Source: Humulus lupulus (taxonomy: Eukaryota; Streptophyta; Magnoliopsida; Rosales; Cannabaceae). Taken from it: DNA of 64,000 nt. Under the pieces are notes generated by a model. The model was not told where the DNA came from, did not search any database, and worked only from the letters and a program-made list of their open reading frames with translations. Shown in pieces: positions 51,200 to 63,936 of the stretch. Position numbers and translations under genes: made by a program. The first letter of the stretch is position 1; each line of letters opens with the position of its first letter. The DNA is taken from NCBI RefSeq assembly GCF_963169125.1, contig NC_084793.1, forward strand, positions 96,553,071 through 96,617,070, given 5' to 3'.

Positions 51200-53500
51200 T
51201 GAGATATCAATAAAGAATTAACGCGAACTAAGTTTCTCAAAATCTATATCTTGGAAATAACCAGGTCCTAAACTTAGATGTTTATTCAAATTGATTAATT
51301 GAAGTTTTTCTTAAAAAGCACGAGATATCAATAAAGAATTAACGTGAACTAAGTTTTTAAAAACCAATATCTTGGAAATAACCAGGTCGTAAACTTAGAA
51401 GTTGATTCAAATTGATTAATCGATGTTTTTCTTAAAAAGCACGAGATATCAATAAAGAATTAACGCGAACTAAGTTTCTCAAAATCAATGTCCTGGATGC
51501 AACCAGGTCCTAAACTTAGAAGTTGATTCAAATTGATTAATCGATGTTTTTCTTAAAAGCACGAGATATCAATAAAGAATTAACGCGAACTAAGTTTCTC
51601 AAAATCAATATCCTGGAAATAACCAGGAACTAAACTTAGAAGTTGATTCAAATTGATTAATTGATGTTTTTCTTAAAAAACATGAGATATCAATAAGGAA
51701 TTAACGTGAACTAAGCTTTTCAAAATCAGTATCCTGGAAATAACCAGGTCCTAAACTTAGAAGTTGATTCAAATTGATTAATCGATGTTTTTCTTAAAAA
51801 GCACGAGATATCAATAAAGAATTAACGCGAACTAAGTTTCTCAAAATCAATGTCCTGGATGCAACCAGGTCCTAAACTTAGAAGTTGATTCAAATTGATT
51901 AATCGATGTTTTTCTTAAAAGCACGAGATATCAATAAAGAATTAACGCGAACTAAGTTTTTCAAAATCAATATCCTGGAAATAACCAGGAACTAAACTTA
52001 GAAGTTGATTCAAATTGATTAATTGATGTTTTTCTTAAAAAACATGAGATATCAATAAGGAATTAACGTGAACTAAGCTTTTCAAAATCAGTATCCTGGA
52101 AATAACCAGGTCCTAAACTTAGAAGTTGATTCAAATTGATTAATCGATGTTTTTCTTAAAAAGCACGAGATATCAATAAAGAATTAACGCGAACTAAGTT
52201 TCTCAAAATCAATGTCCTGGATATAACCAGGTCCTAAACTTAGAAGTTGAATTAAATTGATCAGTCGATGTCTTTCTTAAAAAACACGAGATATTAATAA
52301 AAAAATTAATGCGAACTAAGTTTTTCAAAATCAATGTCCTGGATGAAACCAGGTCCTAAAATTAGAAGTTGATTCAAATTGATTAATCGATGTTTTTCTT
52401 AAAAAGCACGAGATATCAATAAAGAATAAATGCGAACTAAGTTTTTCAAAATCAATGTCCTGGATGCAACCAGGTCCTAAACTTAGAAGTTGATTCAAAT
52501 TGATTAATCGATGTTTTTCATAAAAAGCACGAGATATCAATAAAGAATTAACGCGAACTAAGTTTCTCAAAATCAATGTCCTGGATGCAACCAGGTCCTA
52601 AACTTAGAAGATGATTCAAATTGATTAATCAATGTTTTTCTTTAAAGCACGAGATATCAATAAAGAATTAACGCGAACTAAGTTTTTCAAAATCAATATC
52701 CTGGAAATAACCAGGTACTAAACTTAGAAGTTGATTCAATTTGATTAATGTATGTCTTTCTTGAAAAACATGAGATATCAATAAAGAATTAACGTGAACT
52801 AAGCTTTTCAAAATCAATAACCTGGAAATAACCAGGTCCTAAACATAGAAGTTGATTCAAATTGATTAATTGATGTTTTTCTTTAAAAAACATGAGATAT
52901 CAATAAAGAATTAACGTGAACTAAACTTTTCAAAATCAATATCCTGGAAATAACCAGGTCCTAAACTTAGAAGTTGATTCAAATTAATTAATCGATGTTT
53001 TTCTTAAAAAGCACGAGATATCAATAAAGAATTACCTCGAACTAAGTTTTTCAAAATCAATATCCTGGAAATAACCAGGTCCTAAACTTAGAAGTTGATT
53101 CAAATTGATTAATCGATGTTTTTCTTAAAAAGCACGAGATATCAATAAAGAATTGACGCGAACTAAGTTTTTCAAAATCATTATCCTGGAAATAACCAGG
53201 TCCTAAAATTAGAAGTTGATTCAAATTGATTAATCGATGTTTTTCTTAAAAGCACGAGATATCAATAAAGAATTAACGCGAACTAAGTTTTTCAAAATCA
53301 ATATCCTGGAAATAATCAGGTACTAAACTTAGAAGTTGATTCAAATTGATTAATTGATGTTTTTCTTAAAAAGCACGAGATATTAATAAAAAAATTAATG
53401 CGAACTAAGTTTTTCAAAATCAATGTCCTGGATGAAACCAGGTCCTAAAATTAGAAGTTGATTCAAATTGATTAATCGATGTTTTTCTTAAAAAGCACGA
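51200..53500 (+). repeat. Duplicated block with extra trimer, copy 1
   Basis: The left part pairs with sequence 3872 bp downstream (AAATCTATATC near 51241 and 55113; CAATAAGGAATT at 51691 and 55563). The right part pairs with sequence 3509-3510 bp downstream (GTTGAATTAAATTGATC near 52246 and 55756; AATTGACGCG at 53151 and 56660). The 362-bp difference equals three monomers: here the CAATAAGGAATT trimer occurs twice (51691 and 52053) and in the other copy only once. Confidence 0.85.
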
Positions 53501-55071
53501 GATATCAATAAAGAATTAACGCGAACTAAGTTTCTCAAAATCAATGTCCTGGATGCAACCAGGTCCTAAACTTAGAAGTTGATTCAAATTGATTAATCGA
53601 TGTTTTTCTTAAAAAGCACGAGATATCAATAAAGAATTAACGCGAACTAAGTTTCTCAAAATCAATGTCCTGGATATAACCAGGTCCTAAACTTAGAAGT
53701 TGATTCAAATTGATTAATCGATGTTTTTCTTAAAAAGCACGAGATATCAATAAAGAATTAACGCGAACTAAGTTTTTCAAAATCAATATCCTGGAAATAA
53801 CCAAGTCCTAAACTTAGAAGTTGATTCAAATTGATTAATCGATGTTTTTCTTAAAAAGCACGAGATATCAATAAAGAATTAACGCGAACTAAGTTTTTCA
53901 AAATCAATATCCTGGAAATAACTAAGTCCTAAACTTAGAAGTTGATTTAAATTGATCAGTCGATGTCTTTCTTAAAAAGAACGAGATATTAATAAAAAAA
54001 TTAATGCGAACTAAGTTTTTCAAAATCAATGTCCTGGATGAAACCAGGTCCTAAACTTAGAAGTTGATTCAAATTGTTTAATCGATGTTATTCTTAAAAA
54101 GCACGAGATATCAATAAAGAATTAACGCGAACTAAGTTTTTCAAAATCAATGTCCTGGATGCAACCAGGTCCTAAACTTAGAAGTTGATTTAAATAGATT
54201 AATCGATGTTTTTCTTAAAAAGCACGAGATATCAATAAAGAATAAATGCGAACTAAGTTTTTCAAAATCAATGTCCTGGATGCAACCAGGTCCTAAACTT
54301 AGAAGTTGATTCAAATTGATTAATCGATGTTTTTCTTAAAAAGCACGAGATATCAATAAAGAATTAACGCGAACTAAGTTTCTCAAAATCAATGTCCTGG
54401 ATGCAACCAGGTCCTAAACTTAGAAGTTGATTCAAATTGATTAATCGATGTTTTTCTTAAAAGCACGAGATATCAATAAATAATTAACGCGAACTAAGTT
54501 TTTCAAAATCATTATCCTGGAAATAACCAGGTACTAAACTTAGAAGTTGATTCAAATTGATTAATTAATGTTTTTCTTGAAAAACACGAGATAACAATAA
54601 AGAATTAACGTGAACTAAGCTTTTCAAAATCAATATCCTGGAAATAACCAGGTCCTAAACTTAGAAGTTAATTCAAATTGATTAATCCATGTTTTTCTTA
54701 AAAAGCACGAGATATCAATAAAGAATTAACGCGAACTAAGTTTTTCAAAATCAATGTCCTGGAAATAACCAGGTCCTAAACTTAGAAGTTGATTCAAATT
54801 GATTAATCGATGTTTTTCTTAAAAAGCACGAGATATCAATAAAGAATTAACTCGAAATAAGTTTTTCAAAATCAATATCCTGGAAATAACTAAGTCCTAA
54901 ACTTAGAAGTTGATTGAAATGGATCAGTCGATGTCTTTCTTAAAAAGAAAAAGATATTAATAAAAAATATAATCCGAACTAAGTTTTTCAAAATCAATGT
55001 CCTCGATGAAACCAGGTCCTAAACTTAGAAGTTGATTCAAATTGATTAACAGATGATTTTCTTAAAAAGAA

Positions 55072-57010
55072 TGAGATATCAATAAAGAATTAACGCGAAC
55101 TAAGTTTCTCAAAATCTATATCTTGGAAATAACCAGGTCCTAAACTTAGATGTTTATTCAAATTGATTAATTGAAGTTTTTCTTAAAAAGCACGAGATAT
55201 CAATAAAGAATTAACGTGAACTAAGTTTTTAAAAACCAATATCTTGGAAATAACCAGGTCGTAAACTTAGAAGTTGATTCAAATTGATTAATCGATGTTT
55301 TTCTTAAAAAGCACGAGATATCAATAAAGAATTAACGCGAACTAAGTTTCTCAAAATCAATGTCCTGGATGCAACCAGGTCCTAAACTTAGAAGTTGATT
55401 CAAATTGATTAATCGATGTTTTTCTTAAAAGCACGAGATATCAATAAAGAATTAACGCGAACTAAGTTTTTCAAAATCAATATCCTGGAAATAACCAGGA
55501 ACTAAACTTAGAAGTTGATTCAAATTGATTAATTGATGTTTTTCTTAAAAAACATGAGATATCAATAAGGAATTAACGTGAACTAAGCTTTTCAAAATCA
55601 GTATCCTGGAAATAACCAGGTCCTAAACTTAGAAGTTGATTCAAATTGATTAATCGATGTTTTTCTTAAAAAGCACGAGATATCAATAAAGAATAACGCG
55701 AACTAAGTTTCTCAAAATCAATGTCCTGGATATAACCAGGTCCTAAACTTAGAAGTTGAATTAAATTGATCAGTCGATGTCTTTCTTAAAAAACACGAGA
55801 TATTAATAAAAAAATTAATGCGAACTAAGTTTTTCAAAATCAATGTCCTGGATGAAACCAGGTCCTAAAATTAGAAGTTGATTCAAATTGATTAATCGAT
55901 GTTTTTCTTAAAAAGCACGAGATATCAATAAAGAATAAATGCGAACTAAGTTTTTCAAAATCAATGTCCTGGATTCAACCAGGTCCTAAACTGAGAAGTT
56001 GATTCAAATTGATTAATCGATGTTTTTCATAAAAAGCACGAGATATCAATAAAGAATTAACGCGAACTAAGTTTCTCAAAATCAATGTCCTGGATGCAAC
56101 CAGGTCCTAAACTTAGAAGATGATTCAAATTGATTAATCAATGTTTTTCTTAAAAGCACGAGATATCAATAAAGAATTAACGCGAACTAAGTTTTTCAAA
56201 ATCAATATCCTGGAAATAACCAGGTACTAAACTTAGAAGTTGATTCAATTTGATTAATTGATGTCTTTCTTGAAAAACATGAGATATCAATAAAGAATTA
56301 ACGTGAACTAAGCTTTTCAAAATCAATAACCTGGAAATAACCAGGTCCTAAACATAGAAGTTGATTCAAATTGATTAATTGATGTTTTTCTTAAAAAAAC
56401 ATGAGATATCAATAAAGAATTAACGTGAACTAAGCTTTTCAAAATCAATATCCTGGAAATAACCAGGTCCTAAACTTAGAAGTTGATTCAAATTAATTAA
56501 TCGATGTTTTTCTTAAAAAGCACGAGATATCAATAAAGAATTAACGCGAACTAAGTTTTTCAAAATCAATATCCTGGAAATAACCAGGTCCTAAACTTAG
56601 AAGTTGATTCAAATTGATTAATCGATGTTTTTCTTAAAAATCACGAGATATCAATAAAGAATTGACGCGAACTAAGTTTTTCAAAATCAATATCCTGGAA
56701 ATAACCAGGTCCTAAACTTAGAAGTTGATTCAAATTGATTAATCGATGTTTTTCTTAAAAGCACGAGATATCAATAAAGAATTAACGCGAACTAAGTTTT
56801 TCAAAATCAATATCCTGGAAATAACCAGGTACTAAACTTAGAAGTTGATACAAATTGATTAATTGATGTTTTTCTTAAAAAGCACGAGATATTAATAAAA
56901 AAATTAATGCGAACTAAGTTTTTCAAAATCAATGTCCTGGATGAAACCAGGTCCTAAAATTAGAAGTTTATTCAAATTGATTAATCGATGTTTTTCTTAA
57001 AAAGCACGAG
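55072..57010 (+). repeat. Duplicated block without the trimer, copy 2
   Basis: This is the partner of 51200-53500, holding a single trimer. A private one-base loss gives AAAGAATAACGCG near 55690. Beyond about 57010 the partner has AGAATTAACGCG where this copy has AGAATAAATGCG, so the correspondence ends there. The part upstream (54860-55070) instead resembles the 32-mer blocks at 32941-40688. Confidence 0.84.
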
Positions 57011-57719
57011 ATATCAATAAAGAATAAATGCGAACTAAGTTTTTCAAAATCAATGTCCTGGATGCAACCAGGTCCTAAACTTAAAAGTTAATTCAAATTG
57101 ATTAATCGATGTTTTTTTTAAAAAGCACGAGATATCAATAAAGAATTAACGCGAACTAAGTTTCTCAAAATCAATGTCCTGGATGCAACCAGGTCCTAAA
57201 CTTAGAAGTTGATTCAAATTGATTAATCGATGTTTTTCTTAAAAAGCACGAGATATCAATAAAGAATTAACGCGAAATAAGTTTTTCAAAATCAATATCC
57301 TGGAAATAACTAGGTCCTAAACTTAGAAGTTGAATTAAATTGATCAGTCGATGTTTTTCTTAAAAAACACGAGATATCAATAAAGAATTAACGCGAACTA
57401 AGTTTTTCAAAATCAATATCCTGGAAATAACCAGGTACTAAACTTAGAAGTTGATTCAAATTGATTAATTAATGTTTTTCTTGAAAAACACGAGATAACA
57501 ATAAAGAATTAACGTGAACTAAGCATTTCAAAATCAATATCCTGGAAATAACCAGGTCCTAAACTTAGAAGTTGATTCAAATTGATTAATTGATGTTTTT
57601 CTTAAAAAACATGAGATATCAATAAAGAATTAACGTGAACTAAGCTTTTCAAAATCAATATCCTGGAAATAACCAGGTCCTAAACTTAGAAGTTGATTCA
57701 AATTGATTAATCGATGTTT

Positions 57720-58700
57720 TTCTTAAAAAGCACGAGATATCAATAAAGTATTAACGCGAAATAAGTTTTTCAAAATCAATATCCTGGAAATAACTAGGTC
57801 CTAAACTTAGAAGTTGATTTAAATTGATCAGTCGATGTCTTTCTTAAAAAGCACGAGATATTAATAAAAAAATTAATGCGAACTAAGTTTTTCAAAATCA
57901 ATGTCCTGGATGAAACCAGGTCCTAAACTTAGAAGTTGATTCAAATTGATTAATCGATGTTTTTCTTAATAAGCACGAGATATCAATAAAGAATAAATGC
58001 GAACTAAGTTTTTCAAAATCAATGTCCTGGATGCAACCAGGTCCTAAACTTAGAAGTTGATTCAAATTGATTAATCGATGTTTTTCTTAAAAAGCACGAG
58101 ATATCAATAAAGAATTAATGCGAACTAAGTTTCTCAAAATCAATGTCCTGGATGCAACCAGGTCCTAAACTTAGAAGTTGATTCCAATTGATTAATCGAT
58201 GTTTTTCTTAAAAAGCACGAGATATCATTAAAGAATTAACGCGAACTAAGTTTTTCAAAATCAATATCCTGGAAATAACCAGGTCCTAAACTTAGAAGTT
58301 GAATCAAATTGATTAATCGATGTTTTTCTTAAAAGCACGAGATATCAATAAAGAATTAACGCGAACTAAGTTTTTCAAAATCAATATCCTGGAAATAACA
58401 AGGTACTAAACTTAGAAGTTGATTCAAATTGATTAATTGATGTTTTTCTTAAAAAGCACGAGATATTAATAAAAAAATTAATGCGAACTAAGTTTTTCAA
58501 AATCAATGTCCTGGATGAAACCAGGTCCTAAACTTAGAAGTTGATTCATATTGATTAATAGATGATTTTCTTAAAAAGCATGAGATATCAATAAAGAATT
58601 AACGCGAACTAAGTTTCTCAAAATCAATATCTTGGAAATAACCAGGTCCTAAACTTAGATGTTGATTCAAATTGATTAATTGATGTTTTTCTGAAAAAGC
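57720..58700 (+). repeat. 8-mer block copy 1 (offset 2178 bp)
   Basis: Rare markers recur exactly 2178 bp (18 monomers) downstream: TTCTTAATAAGCACG at 57963 and 60141, and TTGATTCATATTGATTAATAG at 58541 and 60719. The block ends near 58700, where the two copies continue with different monomers (AGAATAAATG against AGAATTAACGTG). Confidence 0.82.
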
Positions 58701-58715
58701 ACGAGATATCAATAA

Positions 58716-59080
58716 AGAATAAATGCGAACTAAGTTTTTCAAAATCAATGTCCTGGATGCAACCAGGTCCTAAACTTAAAAGTTGATTCAAATTGATTAA
58801 TCGATGTTTTTTTTAAAAAGCACGAGATATCAATAAAGAATTAACGCGAACTAAGTTTCTCAAAATCAATGTCCTGGATGAAACCAGGTCCTAAAATTAG
58901 AAGTTGATTCAAATTGATTAATCGATGTTTTTTTAAAAAGCACGAGATATCAATAAAGAATAAATGCGAACTAAGTTTTTCAAAATCAATGTCCTGGATG
59001 CAACCAGGTCCTAAACTTAAAAGTTGATTCAAATTGATTAATCGATGTTTTTTTAAAAAAGCACGAGATATCAATAAAGA
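58716..59080 (+). repeat. Local dimer duplication (241 bp)
   Basis: The monomer starting AGAATAAATGCG and carrying CTTAAAAGTTGATTC occurs at 58716 and 58957, separated by one different monomer (a GGATGAAACC type with CCTAAAATTAG). The adjoining T-tract varies in length (GATG followed by 8 to 9 T). This is a fresh two-monomer slippage product. A run-through open frame here of 89 codons is a consequence of the altered monomer lengths, not a gene. Confidence 0.8.
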
Positions 59081-59899
59081 ATTAACGCGAACTAAGTTTC
59101 TCAAAATCAATGTCCTGGATGCAACCAGGTCCTAAACTTAGAAGTTGATTCAAATTGATTAATCGATGTTTTTCTTAAAAAGCACGAGATAACAATAAAG
59201 AATTAACGCGAAATAAGTTTTTCAAAATCAATATCCTGGAAATAACTAGGTCCTAAACTTAGAAGTTAAATTAAATTGATCAGTCGATGTTTTTCTTAAA
59301 AAACACGAGATATCAATAAAGAATTAACGCGAACTAAGTTTTTCAAAATCAATATCCTGGAAATAATTAGGTACTAAACTTAGAAGTTGATTCAATTTGA
59401 TTAATTGATGTTTTTCTTGAAAAACATGAGATATCAATAAAGAATTAACGTGAACTAAGCTTTTCAAAATCAATATCCTGGAAATAACCTGGTCCTAAAC
59501 TTAGAAGTTGATTCAAATTGATTAATTGATGTTTTTTTTAAAAAACATGAGATATCAATAAAGAATTAACGTGAACTATGCTTTTCAAAATCAATATCCT
59601 GGAAATAACCAGGTCCTAAACTTAAATGTTGATTCAAATTGATTAATCGATGTTTTTCTTAAAAAGCACGAGATATCAATAAAGAATTAACGCGAACTAA
59701 GTTTTTCAAAATCAATATCATGGAAATAACCAGGTACTAAACTTAGAAGTTGATTCAAATTGATTAATCGATGTTTTTCTTAAAAAGCACGAGATATCAA
59801 TTAAGAATTAACGCGAAATAAGTTTTTCAAAATCAATATCCTGGAAATAACTAGGTCCTAAACTTAGAAGTTGATTCAAATTGATTAATCGATGTTTTT

Positions 59900-60880
59900 C
59901 TTAAAAAGCACGAGATATCAATTATGAATTAACGCGAAATAAGTTTTTCAAAATCAATATCCTGGAAATAACTAGGTCCTAAACTTAGAAGTTGATTTAA
60001 ATTGATCAGTCGATGTCTTTCTTAAAAAGCACGAGATATTAATAAAAAAATTAATGCGAACTAAGTTTTTCAAAATCAATGTCCTGGATGAAACCAGGTC
60101 CTAAACTTAGAAGTTGATTCAAATTGATTAATCGATGTTTTTCTTAATAAGCACGAGATATCAATAAAGAATAAATGCGAACTAAGTATTTCAAAATCAA
60201 TGTCCTGGATGCAACCAGGTCCTAAACTTAGAAGTTGATTCAAATTGATTAATCGATGTTTTTCTTAAAAAGCACGAGATATCAATAAAGAATTAACGCG
60301 AACTAAGTTTCTCAAAATCAATGTCCTGGATGCAACCAGGTCCTAAACTTAGAAGTTAATTCCAATTGATTAATCGATGTTTTTCTTAAAAAGCACGAGA
60401 TATCATTAAAGAATTAACGCGAACTAAGTTTTTCAAAATCAATATCCTGGAAATAACCAGGTGCTAAACTTAGAAGTTGAATCAAATTGATTAATCGATG
60501 TTTTTCTTAAAAGCACGAGATATCAATAAAGAATTAACGCGAACTAAGTTTTTCAAAATCAATATCCTGGAAATAACCAGGTACTAAACTTAGAAGTTGA
60601 TTCAAATTGATTAATTGATGTTTTTCTTAAAAAGCACGAGATATTAATAATAAAATTAATGCGAACTAAGTTTTTCAAAATAAATGTCCTGGATGAAACC
60701 AGGTCCTAAACTTAGAAGTTGATTCATATTGATTAATAGATGATTTTCTTAAAAAGCATGAGATATCAATAAAGAATTAACGCGAACTAAGTTTCTCAAA
60801 ATCAATATCTTGGAAATAACCAGGTCCTAAACTTAGATGTTGATTCAAATTGATTAATTGATGTTTTTTTGAAAAAGCAC
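59900..60880 (+). repeat. 8-mer block copy 2 (offset 2178 bp)
   Basis: This is the second copy of 57720-58700. Single-base differences include AAGTATTTC near 60186 against AAGTTTTTC, AGGTGCTAAAC near 60460 against AGGTCCTAAAC, and TAATAATAAAATTAATG near 60645 against TAATAAAAAAATTAATG. It is somewhat more diverged than the 3874-bp pair. Confidence 0.8.
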
Positions 60881-63452
60881 GAGATATCAATAAAGAATTA
60901 ACGTGAACTAAGTTTTTAAAAATCAATATCTTGGAAATAACCAGGTCGTAAACTTAGAAGTTGATTCAAATTGATTAATCGATGTTTTTCTTAAGAAGCA
61001 CGAGATATCAATAAAGAATTAACGCGAACTAAGTTTCTCAAAATCAATGTCCTGGATGCAACCAGGTCCTAAACTTAGAAGTTGATTCAAATTGATTAAT
61101 CGATGTTTTTCTTAAAAAGCACGAGATATCAATAAAGAATTAACGCGAACTAAGTTTTTCAAAATCAATATCCTGGAAATAACCAGGTCCTAAACTTAGA
61201 AGTTGATTCAAATTGATTAATCGATGTTTTTCTTAAAATGCACGAGATATCAATAAAGAATTAACGCGAACTAAGTTTTTTAAAATCAATATCCTGGAAA
61301 TAACCAGGTCCTAAACTTAGAAGTTGATTCAAATTGATTAATCGATGTTTTTCTTAAAATGCACGAGATATCAATAAAGAATTAACGCGAACTAAGTTTT
61401 TCAAAATCAGTATCCTGGAAATAACTAGGTCCTAAACTTAGAAGTTGATTCAAATTGATTAATCGATGTCTTTCTTAAAAAACACGAGATATTAATAAAA
61501 AAATTAATGCGAACTAAGTTTTTCAAAATCAATGTCCTGGATGCAACCAATTCCTAAACTTAGAAGTTGATTTAAATTGATTAATCCATGTTTTTCTAAA
61601 AAAGCACGAGATATCAATAAAGAATTAACGCGAACTAAGTTTCTCAAAATCAATGTCCTGGATGCAACCAGTTCCTAAACTTAGAAGTTGATTCAAATTG
61701 ATTAATCGATGTTTTTCTTAAAAAGCACGAGATATCAATAAAGAATTAACGCGAACTAAGTTTTTCAAAATCAATATCTTGGAAATAACCAGGTCCTAAA
61801 CTTAGATGTTGATTCAAATTGATTAATTGATGTTTTTCTTAAAAAGCACGAGATATCAATAAAGAATTAACGTGAACTAAGTTTTTAAAAATCAATATCT
61901 TGGAAAGAACCAGGTCCTAAACTTAGAAGTTGATTCAAATTGATTAATCGATTTTTTTCATAAAAAGCACGAGATATCAATAAAGAATTAACGAGAACTA
62001 AGTTTCTCAAAATCATTGTCCGGGATGCAACCAGGTCCTAAACTTAGAAGTGGATTCAAATTGATTAATTGATGTTTTTCTTGAAAAACATGAGATATCA
62101 ATAAAGAATTAACGTGAACTAAGCTTTTCAAAATCAATATCCTGGAAATAACCAGGTCCTAAACTTAGAAGTTGATTCAAATTGATTAATTGATGTTTTT
62201 CTTAAAAAACATGAGATATCAATAATGAATTAACGTGAACTAAGCTTTTCAAAATCAATATCCTGGAAATAACCAGGTCCTAAACTTAGAAGTTGATTCA
62301 AATTAATTAATCGGTGTTTTTCTTAAAAAGCACGAGATATCAATAAAGAATTAACGCGAACTAAGTTTCTCAAAATCTATGTCCTGGATGCAACCAGGTC
62401 CTAATCTTAGAAGTTGATTCAAATAGATTAATCAATGTTTTTCTTAAAAAGCACGAGATATCAATAAAGAATTAACGCGAACTAAGTTTTTCAAAATCAA
62501 TATCCTGGAAATAACCAGGTCCTAAACTTAGAAGTTGATTCAAATTGATTAATCGATGTTTTTCTTAAAAAGCACGAGATATCAATAAAGAATTAACGCG
62601 AACTAAGTTTTTCAAAATCAATATCCTGGATATAACCAGGTCCTAAACTTAGAAGTTGATTCAAATTGATTAATCGATGTTTTTCTTAAAAAGCACGAGA
62701 TATCAATAATGAATTAACGCGAAATAAGTTTTTCAAAATCAATATCCTGGAAATAACTAGGTCCTAAACTTAGAAGTTGATTTAAATTGATCAGTCGATG
62801 TCTTTCTTAAAAAGCACGAGATATTAATAAAAAAATTTATGCGAACTAAGTTTTTCAAAATCAATGTCCTGGATGAAACCAGGTCCTAAAATTAGAAGTT
62901 GATTCAAATTGATTAATCGATGTTTTTCTTAAAAAGCACGAGATATCAATAAAGAATAAATGCAAACTAAGTTTTTCAAAATCAATGTCCTGGATGCAAC
63001 CAGGTCCTAAACTTAGAAGTTGATTCAATTTGATTAATTGATGTTTTTCTTGAAAAACATGAGATATCAATAAAGAATTAACGTGAACTAAGCTTTTCAA
63101 AATCAATATCCTGGAAATAACCAGGTCCTAAACTTAGATATTGATTCAAATTGATTAATTGATGTTTTTCTTAAAAAGCACGAGATATCAATAAAGAATT
63201 AACGTGAACTAAGTTTTTAAAAATAAATATCTTGGAAAGAACCAGGTCCTAAACTTAGAAGTTGATTGAAATTGATTAATCGATTTTTTTCTTAAAAAGC
63301 ACGAGATATCAATAAAGAATTAACGCGAACTAAGTTTCTCAAAATCAATGTCCGGGATGCAACCAGGTCCTAAACTTAGAAGTTGATTCAAATTGATTAA
63401 TTGATGTTTTTCTTGAAAAACATGAGATATCAATAAAGAATTAACGTGAACT

Positions 63453-63936
63453 AAGCTTTTCATAATCAATATCCTGGAAATAACCAGGTCCTAAACTTAG
63501 AAGTTGATTCAAATTGATTAATTGATGTTTTTCTTAAAAAACATGAGATATCAATAAAGAATTAACGTGAACTAAGCTTTTCAAAATCAAGATCCTGGAA
63601 ATAACCAGGTCCTAAACTTAGAAGTTGATTCAAATTGATTAATTGATGTTTTTCTTAAAAAACATGAGATATCAATAAAGAATTAACGTGAACTAAGCTT
63701 TTCAAAATCAATATCCTGGAAATAACCCGGTCCTAAACTTAGAAGTTGATTCAAATTGATTAATTGATGTTTTTCTTAAAAAACATGAGATATCAATAAT
63801 GAATTAACGTGAACTAAGCTTTTCAAAATCAATATCCTGGAAATAACCAGGTCCTATACTTAGAAGTTGATTCAAATTGATTAATCGATGTTTTTCTTAA
63901 AAAGCACGAGATATCAATAAAGAATTAACCCGAACT
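63453..63936 (+). repeat. Run of four HindIII-type monomers
   Basis: AAGCTTTTC occurs at 63453, 63574, 63695 and 63816, exactly 121 bp apart. Each lies in a monomer that also carries ATTAACGTGAACTAAG, and the preceding A-tract is followed by CATGAG instead of CACGAG. Single-base differences (AAGATCC near 63588, AACCCGG near 63726, AATAATGAATT near 63796) separate them. This is monomer-by-monomer amplification rather than a long HOR. Confidence 0.88.
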
